From positions 1 through 64,000 of the forward strand of contig CALUFN010000081.1 of the NCBI GenBank assembly GCA_944319945.1: a stretch of DNA of 64,000 bases. Direction: 5' to 3'. The translations under genes and the position numbers were made by a program. Source of the DNA: an uncultured Prevotella sp. GTDB lineage: Bacteria; Bacteroidota; Bacteroidia; Bacteroidales; Bacteroidaceae. Below, one piece after another: positions 15,589-23,991 of the stretch (position 1 is its first letter; each line of letters starts with the position of its first letter). The notes under the pieces were generated by a model. That model saw only the letters and a list, made by a program, of their open reading frames with translations. It was not told where the DNA came from and ran no database searches.

Positions 15589-18165
15589 TTATTTCCATAT
15601 ATTCACCAGTGTGGCAATCATCGTCGCGATAGAGGCGGCCGTTGTTCCGATGGCCATCTTCTCGGCTATCGTCATCTTGCTTACGTTCTTTTCCGGAACG
15701 AATATTTCGCAGCCCGGCATAGGCTTTGCCCCTTCGCTCACTTTTGCGATGGTGCCGTTCATATATATTATGTATGCTTGTTTCTTCTTCGCCCTTTCGC
15801 TGAATCCGCCGGCCTGATTAATGTAATATTTCACGTTTTTCCCTTTCAGGTAGCCTACGGTGTTGGGATACAGCACCTCGCCGTTGATTTTTACTGTGGC
15901 CGTATATTGCGGTACTACAAGGCGGTCGCCCTCGCGCAGGATGATGTCTGCGTCGCATCCGGGATTCTCAAGAGCCTTGTCAAGCTCGATACCTACGGAG
16001 TAAGTCTCGGGCACCTCGAACTTCTTCAGTTTCTCGCTGTTGTTGTCGATGTTGATTTGTTTGTTGAGCGACGCGGCCTCTATCTCAAGGTTCTCCGCCT
16101 GCTCGCGTGCCATCTTTAGTACGGCCTCGTATCTCTTGCGCTCGTTCTCGTCGAGTTTCCTTTCAAGGCGTGCGCCGGCCACATACGCACGGTCGTTAAC
16201 GCCGCCCGCGCTCTTTATCAGGTCGCTGAGGCGTTGGTTCTTTTTCGACAGGGTGTAAGTGCCTTCGAACATCACTTCGCCTTCTACGGTCACGTTTTGC
16301 TGTTTGTAGAATCCGGGACTCTTGCGCACGTACACTTCGTCGAACGGCATCAGCTTGAATCCCGGTTCACCGTCGATCACGAAACCGTCTTTCAGCGCAA
16401 ACGTGTACGTATGCGCTATCACAGAGTCGGTGGTCAGGGCTTTCGGGTTGGTGATGCGGCGCGCCACGTCTACCTTCACCGTTGAGGCTCCCTGCTTCAG
16501 TCCTCCGGCCTGCAGTATGAAGTCTTCAAGCGTTTCGTTGTCGGCGTATTTGTATTTTCCGGGATAATACACTTCTCCGTGTATCGTTATGGTCTGGTCT
16601 TCCATCATTTCCTGCTTCGTCGGGATGAAGAGCACGTCGTTGTTCTGTATGGGGATGTCGGCCACGCGTCCTGCCATTATGCCGTCAACGTCTACCGGTA
16701 TCACCTCGAGCGTGCGGTCGGGCTTCATCCTGTGCATCACAGCACGCGCGGTGAATGCCTCCTCTTTCAGGCCGTCGGCAAACTCAATGAGCGTCCTTAC
16801 GCTGTTGATGTCTCCGCCCACTTGGTACATGCCTGGGCGGAACACGGCGCCTTTTATCTCAACCATGTTTGAGAAGCGCGGCAGTATTGAGTCAACGCTG
16901 ACAGAGTCGGCGTCATTAAGCTGGAAGTCGCTCATGTCGAACTCGTCGATGTTATATACCGAATATTCCTTACCGGCCTTGCGTACCAGTCTTACTGATT
17001 TCTTATAAGCGTCGCCGGTGAATCCTCCGGCGTATTTCAGAAGCGTGGCCACGCTTTCATTCTTTTTCATTTCGTAGAACATCGGGCGCTTCACCTTTCC
17101 CGTAATGTTTACGAGGCAGTCGTAGGCTCCAACCGAAATCACGTCGTTGTCAGCAAGGCGGATGTTGCCCGTAAGTTTGCCGTTGAGGATGTAGTCGTAA
17201 ATGTCCACGGTGGACACCAGCCTGTTGTTCCTGTACACTTTGATGTTGCGCAGGGTTCCCAGGTCGTTGGTTCCTCCGGCCATGTAGAGCGCGTGGAACA
17301 CCGTGGCAAAGGCCGGCAGCGTATAAGTGCCGGGGTTTTCCACTTCGCCCATCACGTTAATGAGTATCGTGCGCGTCTGTCCTACGGTGAGCCTTATCTT
17401 CGAACTGCTGTAGCGCGAGCCTAATGTAGACCGCAGCTTGGCGTTGGCCTCGTCTACGGTCATACCGCTTATTTGCACGGGGCCGAACCCTTCTATCGTT
17501 ACCGTGCCGTCGGGCGATATAGTGCTTTCTATCGTTTTTTGCGACGCGCCGTAGATGTCTATGTAGACGGCGTCGCCCGGGCCGAGCCTGTAGTTCTGCG
17601 GTGTGGCTATGTTCATGTCAGGCTCGAAGGTCAGGTCCTTGTTGTTGAATATGTCACGGCCGAACACTTTCGTCTTTTTCTTTTTCCTTTCGGCCATGTA
17701 TTTTTCAACGATTGCTGCAGTGTCGGGGATGAATCCGTTCAGCTCGTCCTGCATCATGAGCCAGTCTTCGTTGTTCTCGTCGAACACGTTCTTGTACGTG
17801 TCGTCTTTTTCCCTGCCGTCGGTCAGGCGGTATGAGGGCAGCATCTCGTCGTCGGTTGATTGCGACTTCTTCTTTTTCGTCTTGCTGTTGTTCGTCCGCA
17901 GGCGGTCGCCTGATTTCCCGTTAGAGTCTATTGTGCCTAATCCCTGGTTTTTCGACAACCGTTCATATTTATCCCTGACACGGCGTATCTGCTCTATATT
18001 CACTCCGCGCTGCATCAGTTTTGTTACTATCTGGGCCTGCGACGTGCCCGACTGGTGTTCTTCTACGACAAATTCCATGACCTGCTCGTCGGTCATGGAT
18101 GACTGTGCCATGCCGTTGACCGACAATAATGACACGAGAAGCAATAATATGAAATATCTTTTCAT
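15589..18165 (-). CDS. SLBB-domain polysaccharide export protein (Wza-like)
   Basis: An 858-residue exported protein with signal peptide MKRYFILLLLVSLLSVNGMA. After a low-complexity KTKKKK region comes the polysaccharide export domain (YRLGPGDAVYIDIYGASQ, about 190-270). At least five SLBB-type repeats follow (VMGEVENPGTYTL, ITGKVKRPMFYEM, IKGAVFRPGMYQV, IHGEVYYPGKYKY, VEGEVMFEGTYTL, INGEVLYPNTVGY). A hydrophobic C-terminal segment (IGTTAASIATMIATLVNIW) can span a membrane. It is far longer than E. coli Wza (about 380 residues) because of the extra SLBB repeats, a pattern known in Bacteroidetes. It forms the envelope channel for the polymer. Confidence 0.9.
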   Translation of the reverse strand: MKRYFILLLLVSLLSVNGMAQSSMTDEQVMEFVVEEHQSGTSQAQIVTKLMQRGVNIEQIRRVRDKYERLSKNQGLGTIDSNGKSGDRLRTNNSKTKKKKSQSTDDEMLPSYRLTDGREKDDTYKNVFDENNEDWLMMQDELNGFIPDTAAIVEKYMAERKKKKTKVFGRDIFNNKDLTFEPDMNIATPQNYRLGPGDAVYIDIYGASQKTIESTISPDGTVTIEGFGPVQISGMTVDEANAKLRSTLGSRYSSSKIRLTVGQTRTILINVMGEVENPGTYTLPAFATVFHALYMAGGTNDLGTLRNIKVYRNNRLVSTVDIYDYILNGKLTGNIRLADNDVISVGAYDCLVNITGKVKRPMFYEMKKNESVATLLKYAGGFTGDAYKKSVRLVRKAGKEYSVYNIDEFDMSDFQLNDADSVSVDSILPRFSNMVEIKGAVFRPGMYQVGGDINSVRTLIEFADGLKEEAFTARAVMHRMKPDRTLEVIPVDVDGIMAGRVADIPIQNNDVLFIPTKQEMMEDQTITIHGEVYYPGKYKYADNETLEDFILQAGGLKQGASTVKVDVARRITNPKALTTDSVIAHTYTFALKDGFVIDGEPGFKLMPFDEVYVRKSPGFYKQQNVTVEGEVMFEGTYTLSKKNQRLSDLIKSAGGVNDRAYVAGARLERKLDENERKRYEAVLKMAREQAENLEIEAASLNKQINIDNNSEKLKKFEVPETYSVGIELDKALENPGCDADIILREGDRLVVPQYTATVKINGEVLYPNTVGYLKGKNVKYYINQAGGFSERAKKKQAYIIYMNGTIAKVSEGAKPMPGCEIFVPEKNVSKMTIAEKMAIGTTAASIATMIATLVNIWK

Positions 18166-18188
18166 TACTTGTCCTGTATGAGGTTGTC

Positions 18189-18836
18189 TTAAAACTTTTT
18201 TCCGCTTATTATGCTTAGCGCCGTCTTGAGGATTATGTTGAAATCGAGGGCCAACGACCTGTTTTCCAGGTAACGGATGTCCATGTGTAGGCGTCTCAGC
18301 ATCTTTTCCATGTTGTCGGTATATCCGTTGTAGAGGGTAGCTTCCGAAGTCAGCCCCGGGCGCATTTCGTAGATTAATTCATAATCACGGTCGATCTCCA
18401 TGATCTTGTCGATGTAATATTTACGTTCCGGTCGCGGACCTACGAACGACATGTCGCCTTTCAGCACGTTCCACAGCTGCGGCAGCTCGTCCAAGTGGTG
18501 CTCGCGTAAGAAGCGTTCCGTCTTGGTCGAGTTGCTCTCGTCGCATTTCGCCATCAAACGTGGAGCCTTTTCCACGTCGCTCATTGACCTGAACTTATAT
18601 ATGGTGAACGGGCGGCCTTTATAGCCTATCCGCTCTTGCGAGAATATGGCCGGCCCGTTTTTCTGCCTTTTCAGCATTACGTATATTATAAGGAATACGG
18701 GTGACAGCACGATTAAGCCCAAGAAGGCGAACACTACGTCGAGTGCTCTTTTTATGCCACGCTGCACTGCGTTCATGGCATCACGCCTGCTTCCGGCCAC
18801 GCAATCGTCTTTTTCCGTATATGTTATGTTGTTCAC
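18189..18836 (-). CDS. Priming sugar-phosphate transferase (bacterial sugar transferase family)
   Basis: A 215-residue monotopic phosphoglycosyltransferase (PglC/WbaP catalytic domain only). It has the membrane hairpin ALDVVFAFLGLIVLSPVFLIIYVML, the conserved IFSQERIGYKGRPFTIYKFR and LDELPQLWNVLKGDMSFVGP, and the catalytic Asp-Glu pair in LDELPQ. It moves a sugar phosphate from a nucleotide sugar to undecaprenyl phosphate, the first step of repeat-unit assembly. It is the first gene of the minus-strand locus, 53 bp below the -7 box at 18889-18896. The short form lacks the extra N-terminal membrane domain of full WbaP. Confidence 0.92.
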   Translation of the reverse strand: MNNITYTEKDDCVAGSRRDAMNAVQRGIKRALDVVFAFLGLIVLSPVFLIIYVMLKRQKNGPAIFSQERIGYKGRPFTIYKFRSMSDVEKAPRLMAKCDESNSTKTERFLREHHLDELPQLWNVLKGDMSFVGPRPERKYYIDKIMEIDRDYELIYEMRPGLTSEATLYNGYTDNMEKMLRRLHMDIRYLENRSLALDFNIILKTALSIISGKKF

Positions 18837-18888
18837 TTTTATTCTTAATTGTCTTATTCTATATAACCTCGATTTCTTAATTTTGTTG

Positions 18889-18896
18889 CAAAGATA
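18889..18896 (-). promoter_or_regulatory. -7 box of the polysaccharide locus promoter
   Basis: TATCTTTG on the minus strand matches TAnnTTTG exactly, followed upstream by a very AT-rich stretch. No good TTTG -33 box is present at 19-21 bp, so strength may depend on other factors. Confidence 0.55.
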
Positions 18897-19515
18897 GTAC
18901 TTTTTATTTTAAAAAATTTATTTATCAAGTGAAAACAAACAACATCGCGTCATGCCCGTGTCAAATGCCGTGCCTCGCGTAGTTGTTTCGTGGAAAGATT
19001 ATTTAACTGTTTCCCGTGTCAGATTCCTTTACAATCGTTTTTCGCGAAATAGGCGTAGGCCTTGTCCGTGCGGTGCCGTTTATGCACGGTTTGTCCACTC
19101 CGCCGACGTTAAAGGCAACCTTTTGCCGTGTGATTCGTGGCCTTTTGCCTTGCGTTTTGCCGCTGTTCATTCGCTCTGAAGCTGTGTTTTAAGACCCAAA
19201 TTGCCTGTGTTTTGCCTCTCGTATGAGGCTCTTGAACTTTGCTTTGGCTGTAAGTCGTTGTCTTACAAGGTGTTGGTCTCTCCTGATTTTTTTGCGGAAT
19301 TTGCCCACGGATGGCTGTTGCTACGCATTAAGGCCGCCCTCGTTGCGTTAACTGGAAAGTTTGCAACGCTGTGCTTAGCTTTATTTAACGATTTTGTGTT
19401 AACGTGTGTTTAGTGCGCTTCGCCGTAACGGCAGACGTTACGCCTTGTCGGCAGGCTGGACGGCGCGGGCTTGCGTTTACGGTGAAAGCCAAACATTCAG
19501 TTTTTGTTACAAACG
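18897..19515. other. Long non-coding stretch between divergent transcripts
   Basis: About 620 bases without a credible gene: the open frames here are short and have no recognisable protein character. On the minus strand around 19105-19160 it contains GGCAAAAGGCCACG followed by GGCAAAAGGTTGCC, like the AAAAGGCC DNA at 9.5, 44.0 and 54.9 kb. CCGTGC and GCACGG (19068-19098) can pair. No tRNA is visible. Confidence 0.5.
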
Positions 19516-19547
19516 TTTGTGTAGATGATTGGAATTTAGTAATTTTG
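19516..19547 (+). promoter_or_regulatory. Promoter of pheT
   Basis: TTTG (19516-19519), 20 bp, then TAATTTTG (19540-19547): a full Bacteroidetes consensus. The expected transcript start (about 19551) lies exactly at the first hairpin of the structured leader. Confidence 0.7.
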
Positions 19548-19551
19548 CGCT

Positions 19552-19637
19552 CGGCTTAGAGAGAAGCCGTAAGGACAAGCCCGAATCGGCGGTGCGGCAA
19601 GCTGGTGCCGCCGGTGGTTTTGAGGTGGGGCTTGTCC
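19552..19637 (+). ncRNA. Structured 5' leader of pheT (candidate cis-regulatory RNA)
   Basis: Three nested or adjacent helices lie between the promoter and pheT. CGGCTT/AAGCCG (19552-19569) has loop AGAGAG. GGACAAGCCC (19573-19582) pairs perfectly with GGGCTTGTCC (19628-19637). Inside that stem, GCGGCA/TGCCGC (19594-19611) has loop AGCTGG. The outer stem is not followed by a U-run, so it is not a simple terminator. It does not match an RNA family I can name; control of the synthetase gene is inferred from position only. A hairpin with the same GGACAAG...CTTGTCC ends lies at 22947-23003. Confidence 0.5.
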
Positions 19638-19669
19638 GTATTAAGGCGTATATATCAAAACATAAAACG

Positions 19670-22132
19670 ATGAATATATCTTATAAATGGCTTAAGGACT
19701 ATGTTGATTTCGACCTTACGCCACAAGAAGTTTGCGACGCACTGACTTCGACCGGACTTGAGGTTGACGCTCTCGAGGAGGTGCAAAGCGTGAAAGGCGG
19801 ACTTAAGGGCCTGTATGTAGGTAAGGTGCTGACGTGCGAGCCTCATCCTAATTCAGATCATCTTCATGTCACTACGGTGGATTTGGGCCGCGAGACCCCT
19901 TCACAGATAGTCTGCGGCGCGCCCAACGTGGCAGCCGGGCAAAAGGTGATTGTCGCTGATTTGGGATGCGTGCTGTATGACGGCGACAAGGAATTCGTGA
20001 TAAAGAAGTCTAAATTGCGCGGCGTGGAAAGTTTCGGCATGATATGCGCCGAAGACGAAATAGGCGTAGGCACTGACTATGCGGGCATCATCGTGCTGCC
20101 CGACGATGCGCCTGTAGGCCTGCCTGCGGCGGAATATTATCATCTTGAAAGCGACTGGCTGATAGAAATAGACATAACGGCCAACCGTGCCGACGCGCTG
20201 TCGCATTGGGGCGTTGCGCGCGACTTATACGCCTGGCTGGTGCGCAATGGGTACAAGACTTCGCTGCACCGTCCAGATTGCAGTGCCTTTACCGTTGACG
20301 ACAATGAGCTGCCGGTGGACGTTACGATAGAGAACAACGACGCGTGCAAGCGTTATGCCTGCGTGAGCATTACGGGCTGCGACGTGAAGGAAAGCCCCGC
20401 TTGGCTGCAAGAGCGGCTCAGAGTGATAGGTTTGCGCCCTATTAATAATATTGTAGATATCACTAATTATATAATGATGGCTTACGGCCAGCCTTTGCAT
20501 TGCTTTGACGCAGACATGGTAATAGGCAATCATATAATAGTCAAGACGATGCCAGAAGGCACGCCTTTCGTCACGCTCGACGGCGTGGAACACAAGCTGG
20601 GGGCCCACGATTTGGCTATCTGCAATGAAGAAGACGCCATGTGTATAGCCGGAGTGTTCGGCGGTAAAGGCAGCGGAACATATGAGACTACGAAGAACGT
20701 AGTGCTTGAGAGTGCCTATTTCCACCCCACTTGGATCAGGAAGAGTGCCCGCAGGCACGGCCTGAGCACCGATGCGTCGTTCCGTTTCGAGCGCGGCATC
20801 GACCCGAACGGAGTGATCTACGCCCTGAAGCAGGCCGCCATCATGTGTAAGGAGCTGGCCGGCGGCAAGGTGTCGATGGAGATAAGGGACGTTTACCCCG
20901 AACCTATCAGCGACGCTAAGGTATCGCTTAGTTACGATTACGTCAACAGGCTGATAGGCAAGGATATACCGGCCGACTTGGTAAAGTCGATCGTTACGAG
21001 CCTTGAAATGAAGATCGACGGCGAGACAGCCGACGGATTGGAGCTGAGCGTGCCGCCGTACAGAGTAGACGTGCAGCGTCCTTGCGACGTCGTGGAAGAC
21101 ATCTTGCGCATCTATGGATATAATAATGTGGAGATACCCACACAGCTTAAAAGCTCGCTTGTAATCAAGGGCGACGAAGACAACAAGCACAAGCTGGAAA
21201 ACATCGTTGGCGAACAGCTCGTGGGGTGCGGCTTCAGCGAGATATTGAACAACTCGCTTACAAAGGGAGCGTATTACAACGGACTGAGCGATTATCATAG
21301 CGACAATCTTGTTAAGATAATGAATCCGCTAAGCTCAGACCTCAACGTAATGCGCGGCACTCTGCTGTTCGGAGGCTTGGAGAGCATAGCCTATAACGCT
21401 AACAGGAAAAATCCCGACCTGAGATTCTTCGAGGTAGGCAACATCTATAAGTTCGCTCCAGAGAAGCAGAACTCCGAAAACCCGATGGCGGCTTACAAGG
21501 AAGAGAAGCATATCGGGCTGTGGGTTACTGGTAAGCGCGTGTCGGGCAACTGGGCCCACCCTGACGAAGACTCTTCGTTTTATGAACTTAAGTCATACGT
21601 CGACAACATCTTTAGGCGCGTAGGCGTTGTGCCCGCAACCATCATGACCGCCGAAAGCAGCAACGATATCTTCAGCACAGGCTTGACGCTGAAGGAGCGC
21701 AGCGGCAAGGTACTTGTAGAATTGGGCATCGTTGACCGGAAACTCCTTAAGGCATTTGATATCGCCAACCCTGTTTATTACGCTGATTTGCATTGGGACG
21801 TGATAGTAAAAGCCGTGCGTAAGAATACCGTCAGCTTCCGCGAAATAAGCAAGTATCCCAGCGTGAGCCGCGACCTTGCCCTACTTGTGGACAAGAGCGT
21901 TAAGTTCGGCGAGATAGAGCGCATAGCCCGTCAGACCGAGAAGAAGTATCTTAAGAGCGTGGAGCTGTTTGACGTATATGAAGGGAAAAACCTGCCCGAG
22001 GGCAAGAAGAGCTATGCCGTGAACTTCATCTTGCAGGATGAAGAAAAGACTCTGAATGACAAGCAGATAGACGCGATGATGAACAAACTCATCGCAAACC
22101 TGAAGAAGGAGCTTAAGGCCGAGCTGAGATGA
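19670..22132 (+). CDS. pheT: Phenylalanine--tRNA ligase beta subunit
   Basis: An 820-residue beta chain of PheRS. It starts MNISYKWLKDYVDFDLTPQE, the standard N-terminus; frame open upstream of this ATG lies inside the structured leader and is not coding. A tRNA-binding (OB) domain covers about 40-150 (VGKVLTCEPHPNSDHLHVT, IVCGAPNVAAGQKV). B3/B4 follows (RPINNIVDITNYIMMAYGQPLH, STDASFRFERGIDP), then B5 (SLSYDYVNRLIGKDIP, PPYRVDV) and a C-terminal anticodon-binding FDX-ACB domain (ISKYPSVSRDLALLVD to the end). It pairs with PheS, encoded elsewhere, to charge tRNA-Phe in the cytoplasm and uses B3/B4 to edit Tyr. yebC follows after 57 bp. Confidence 0.97.
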   Translation: MNISYKWLKDYVDFDLTPQEVCDALTSTGLEVDALEEVQSVKGGLKGLYVGKVLTCEPHPNSDHLHVTTVDLGRETPSQIVCGAPNVAAGQKVIVADLGCVLYDGDKEFVIKKSKLRGVESFGMICAEDEIGVGTDYAGIIVLPDDAPVGLPAAEYYHLESDWLIEIDITANRADALSHWGVARDLYAWLVRNGYKTSLHRPDCSAFTVDDNELPVDVTIENNDACKRYACVSITGCDVKESPAWLQERLRVIGLRPINNIVDITNYIMMAYGQPLHCFDADMVIGNHIIVKTMPEGTPFVTLDGVEHKLGAHDLAICNEEDAMCIAGVFGGKGSGTYETTKNVVLESAYFHPTWIRKSARRHGLSTDASFRFERGIDPNGVIYALKQAAIMCKELAGGKVSMEIRDVYPEPISDAKVSLSYDYVNRLIGKDIPADLVKSIVTSLEMKIDGETADGLELSVPPYRVDVQRPCDVVEDILRIYGYNNVEIPTQLKSSLVIKGDEDNKHKLENIVGEQLVGCGFSEILNNSLTKGAYYNGLSDYHSDNLVKIMNPLSSDLNVMRGTLLFGGLESIAYNANRKNPDLRFFEVGNIYKFAPEKQNSENPMAAYKEEKHIGLWVTGKRVSGNWAHPDEDSSFYELKSYVDNIFRRVGVVPATIMTAESSNDIFSTGLTLKERSGKVLVELGIVDRKLLKAFDIANPVYYADLHWDVIVKAVRKNTVSFREISKYPSVSRDLALLVDKSVKFGEIERIARQTEKKYLKSVELFDVYEGKNLPEGKKSYAVNFILQDEEKTLNDKQIDAMMNKLIANLKKELKAELR

Positions 22133-22189
22133 GAGGCTGCCGCCGTCGTGAAATGATTTATTTTGATATGAATATATAAATTAAAAAAT

Positions 22190-22915
22190 ATGGGAAGAGC
22201 ATTTGAATATCGTAAAGCAACGAAACTGAAGAGATGGGGCCACATGGCAAAAACGTTTACGAAGATAGGCAAACAGATTGCCATTGCAGTGAAGGCCGGC
22301 GGACCTGACCCTGACAACAACCCGCACCTGCGCTCGATCATTCTCAACGCAAAGCGCGAGAACATGCCGCTTGAGAACGTGAAGCGTGCGATAAAGAACG
22401 CAATGGGTAAGGACCAAAGCGATTACAAGGAAGTTACTTATGAAGGATACGGCCCTCACGGTATTGCGATATTCGTAGACGCCGCAACCGACAACACCAC
22501 GCGAACGGTAGGCAACGTGCGCGCAATATTCAATAAGTTTAACGGCAACCTCGGAACTATGGGCAGCCTGTCATTCTTGTTTGACCATAAGTGCGTGTTT
22601 ACGTTTAAGAGTAAGGAAGGCCTTGAGATGGACGACCTGATTCTCGAACTTATCGATTACGGCGTGGACGACGAGTATGACGTAGACGAGGAGTCGGGCG
22701 AGATCACTATTTACGGCGATCCTAAGAGTTTCGGTGAGATACAAAAACATCTTGAGGAGAACGGATTCGAGGTTACCGGCGCGGAGTTTACCCGGATACC
22801 GAACGACCTGAAGGACGTTACTCCCGAGGAGCGTGCTACTATTGACAAGATGGTTGATTTGCTGGAAGATGACGACGACGTGCAAAACGTCTACACTAAC
22901 ATGAAACCGGAATAA
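22190..22915 (+). CDS. yebC: YebC/TACO1 family regulatory protein
   Basis: A 241-residue cytoplasmic protein of the YebC/PmpR/TACO1 family. The start MGRAFEYRKATKLKRWGHMAKTF is the Bacteroidetes form of the N-terminal signature. VKAGGPDPDNNPHLRSII, ENMPLENVKRAIKNA and YEGYGPHGIAIFVDAATDNTTRT are family blocks, and the acidic C-terminal domain ends in DDDDVQNVYTNM. Members act as transcription factors or help ribosomes through proline-rich stretches; which applies here cannot be told. It is probably co-transcribed with pheT. Confidence 0.93.
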   Translation: MGRAFEYRKATKLKRWGHMAKTFTKIGKQIAIAVKAGGPDPDNNPHLRSIILNAKRENMPLENVKRAIKNAMGKDQSDYKEVTYEGYGPHGIAIFVDAATDNTTRTVGNVRAIFNKFNGNLGTMGSLSFLFDHKCVFTFKSKEGLEMDDLILELIDYGVDDEYDVDEESGEITIYGDPKSFGEIQKHLEENGFEVTGAEFTRIPNDLKDVTPEERATIDKMVDLLEDDDDVQNVYTNMKPE

Positions 22916-22946
22916 CTGTTTTTTTTGATTTGTTGATATTAAGTGT

Positions 22947-23003
22947 GGACAAGGGAGCCTGTGCCCGGTCGGTGAAAGCTGAGCCGTGACGGCTCCCTTG
23001 TCC
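22947..23003 (+). ncRNA. GGACAAG hairpin between yebC and the TSCPD gene
   Basis: GGACAAGGGAGCC (22947-22959) pairs perfectly over 13 bp with GGCTCCCTTGTCC (22991-23003) around a 31-nt loop containing CGGTCGGTGAAAGCTGAGCCG-like sequence. That loop can be aligned with the interior of the pheT leader. It may be a terminator after yebC (only a weak U-run follows), a leader of the TSCPD gene, or a repeat. Confidence 0.45.
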
Positions 23004-23028
23004 GTTGGTTTAAAAATATCGGTTTGAT

Positions 23029-23283
23029 ATGAAAAAGGTAACGTATGTAACATCAGGAACATGCAGCAAACTCATCAACCTTGAGGTTGACGACGATAAC
23101 CGTATATCCGACGTGAGTTTCGTAGGCGGATGCAATGGCAATTTGAAAGGGCTGTGCTCCCTTGTTAAGGGCATGCGCGTTGACGAAGTGAAGAGCAAGC
23201 TCGACGGCATCTGCTGCGGAAATAAAGGCACAAGTTGCCCGGACCAACTGTGCCGTGCTATCGATAAATTAGAGCAGGAGTAA
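23029..23283 (+). CDS. TSCPD domain-containing small protein
   Basis: An 84-residue cytoplasmic protein consisting of one TSCPD domain, named for the TSCPDQL block near its end. The conserved Cys set (TCSK, GGCNGNLKGLCSL, GICCGNKGTSCPDQLC) suggests metal or redox binding. The same domain occurs at the C-terminus of B12-dependent ribonucleotide reductases and as stand-alone proteins of unknown function. It lies downstream of yebC behind a strong hairpin, so it may be transcribed separately or by read-through. Confidence 0.85.
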   Translation: MKKVTYVTSGTCSKLINLEVDDDNRISDVSFVGGCNGNLKGLCSLVKGMRVDEVKSKLDGICCGNKGTSCPDQLCRAIDKLEQE

Positions 23284-23292
23284 GGTGTTTTT

Positions 23293-23450
23293 GGTTATAC
23301 GGTTGTGAGGTTATACGGTTATGCGGTTATGCGGTTATGCGGTTATACGGTTTTAAGGTTATGAGGAATGATATGTGCTTTAAGACCTATAACCGTATAA
23401 CCGTATAACCGCACAACCGTAAAACCTCACAACCGTAAAACTGCATAACC
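23293..23450. repeat. 8-nt tandem repeat in inverted arrangement (large hairpin)
   Basis: Nine tandem 8-mers of consensus GGTTATRC (23293-23364) face eight tandem 8-mers of the complementary consensus GYATAACC (23387-23450), with a 22-nt spacer. The two arms fold into a long imperfect hairpin between convergent genes and probably work as a bidirectional terminator. The right arm abuts the stop codon of the lipoprotein gene. Confidence 0.85.
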
Positions 23451-23840
23451 TTAATTCTTATAGTCTTTGGGCGTAACCTTTACGTCTATTAAGACTTGTC
23501 CTTTGTTTTTTGTTGAAAAATATGTATATGCAAAGTTGAAGTCATGCTCTTTGTAAGTCTTTAGCGACATGGCGTCTTTTACGCCTTTGATCAATTCTTC
23601 TTTTATCTTCGGGGTGTATATTGCCGTGGTGTCGGCACGCCCTTTCATTGTGTAATAATAATGTATGGTGCGTGTGTCTTTTTCGTAAGCCATGCTATCG
23701 TTGACTATATATTCGGATATTTTCATCGGGCAGTTCTTACGCGTGAACTCTTCAGCTTCGCGCGCGGCTTTTTCTTCGAGGCTCTCGTGGCATGCCGTTA
23801 AAACTAACGCGCATAAAGGGATGAATAGAAACTTTTTCAT
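23451..23840 (-). CDS. Small lipoprotein of unknown function
   Basis: A 129-residue protein with a lipoprotein signal: MKKFLFIPLCALVLTAC, with LTAC as lipobox, so the mature N-terminus is a lipidated Cys. The mature part (HESLEEKAAREAEEFTRKNCP onward) is a short helix, then a compact alpha/beta region with TRTIHYYYTMKGR and VLIDVKVTPKDY. I recognise no family beyond a Bacteroidales hypothetical lipoprotein. I chose ATG at 23840; the TTG at 23864 lies within the promoter region. TAATTTTG at 23862-23869 on the minus strand is a fitting -7 box. Confidence 0.7.
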   Translation of the reverse strand: MKKFLFIPLCALVLTACHESLEEKAAREAEEFTRKNCPMKISEYIVNDSMAYEKDTRTIHYYYTMKGRADTTAIYTPKIKEELIKGVKDAMSLKTYKEHDFNFAYTYFSTKNKGQVLIDVKVTPKDYKN

Positions 23841-23861
23841 AAGATGATTGGTTTTGCGGTA

Positions 23862-23869
23862 CAAAATTA
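23862..23869 (-). promoter_or_regulatory. -7 box of the lipoprotein gene
   Basis: TAATTTTG on the minus strand matches TAnnTTTG and puts transcription start about 17 nt before the ATG at 23840. Confidence 0.5.
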
Positions 23870-23962
23870 ATTATTTCTTTTTTATGGTATATGCTATGTA
23901 CCATTTTTATTAATTTATGAATAAAAAAATCCTATTTCTTAGGAACAAAAGGCTTTTTTTCG

Positions 23963-23970
23963 TATATTTG
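23963..23970 (+). promoter_or_regulatory. -7 box of lepA
   Basis: TATATTTG matches TAnnTTTG and lies 21 bases before the lepA ATG. The -33 region is poor. Confidence 0.5.
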
Positions 23971-23991
23971 CGTTCCAAAAAATAATGATAG

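Noticed and set aside
18952..19413. Two 70-75-codon open frames in the gap before pheT
   Set aside because: No start signals, no recognisable protein features, and the DNA matches the dispersed AAAAGGCC-type intergenic sequence on the other strand.
19529..19669. N-terminal extension of pheT by 47 codons from TTG 19529
   Set aside because: It would begin upstream of the predicted transcription start and run through the structured leader. PheT proteins start at MNISYKWLKDY.
20225..21298. 357-codon open frame antisense to pheT
   Set aside because: It lies wholly within pheT on the other strand, reads as low-quality protein with no family blocks, and has no promoter. It is a frame shadow of a GC-richer gene.
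23293..23450. CRISPR-like array
   Set aside because: Units are 8 nt and directly abutting, with no spacers, in two opposite arms. This is a tandem repeat hairpin, not a CRISPR.
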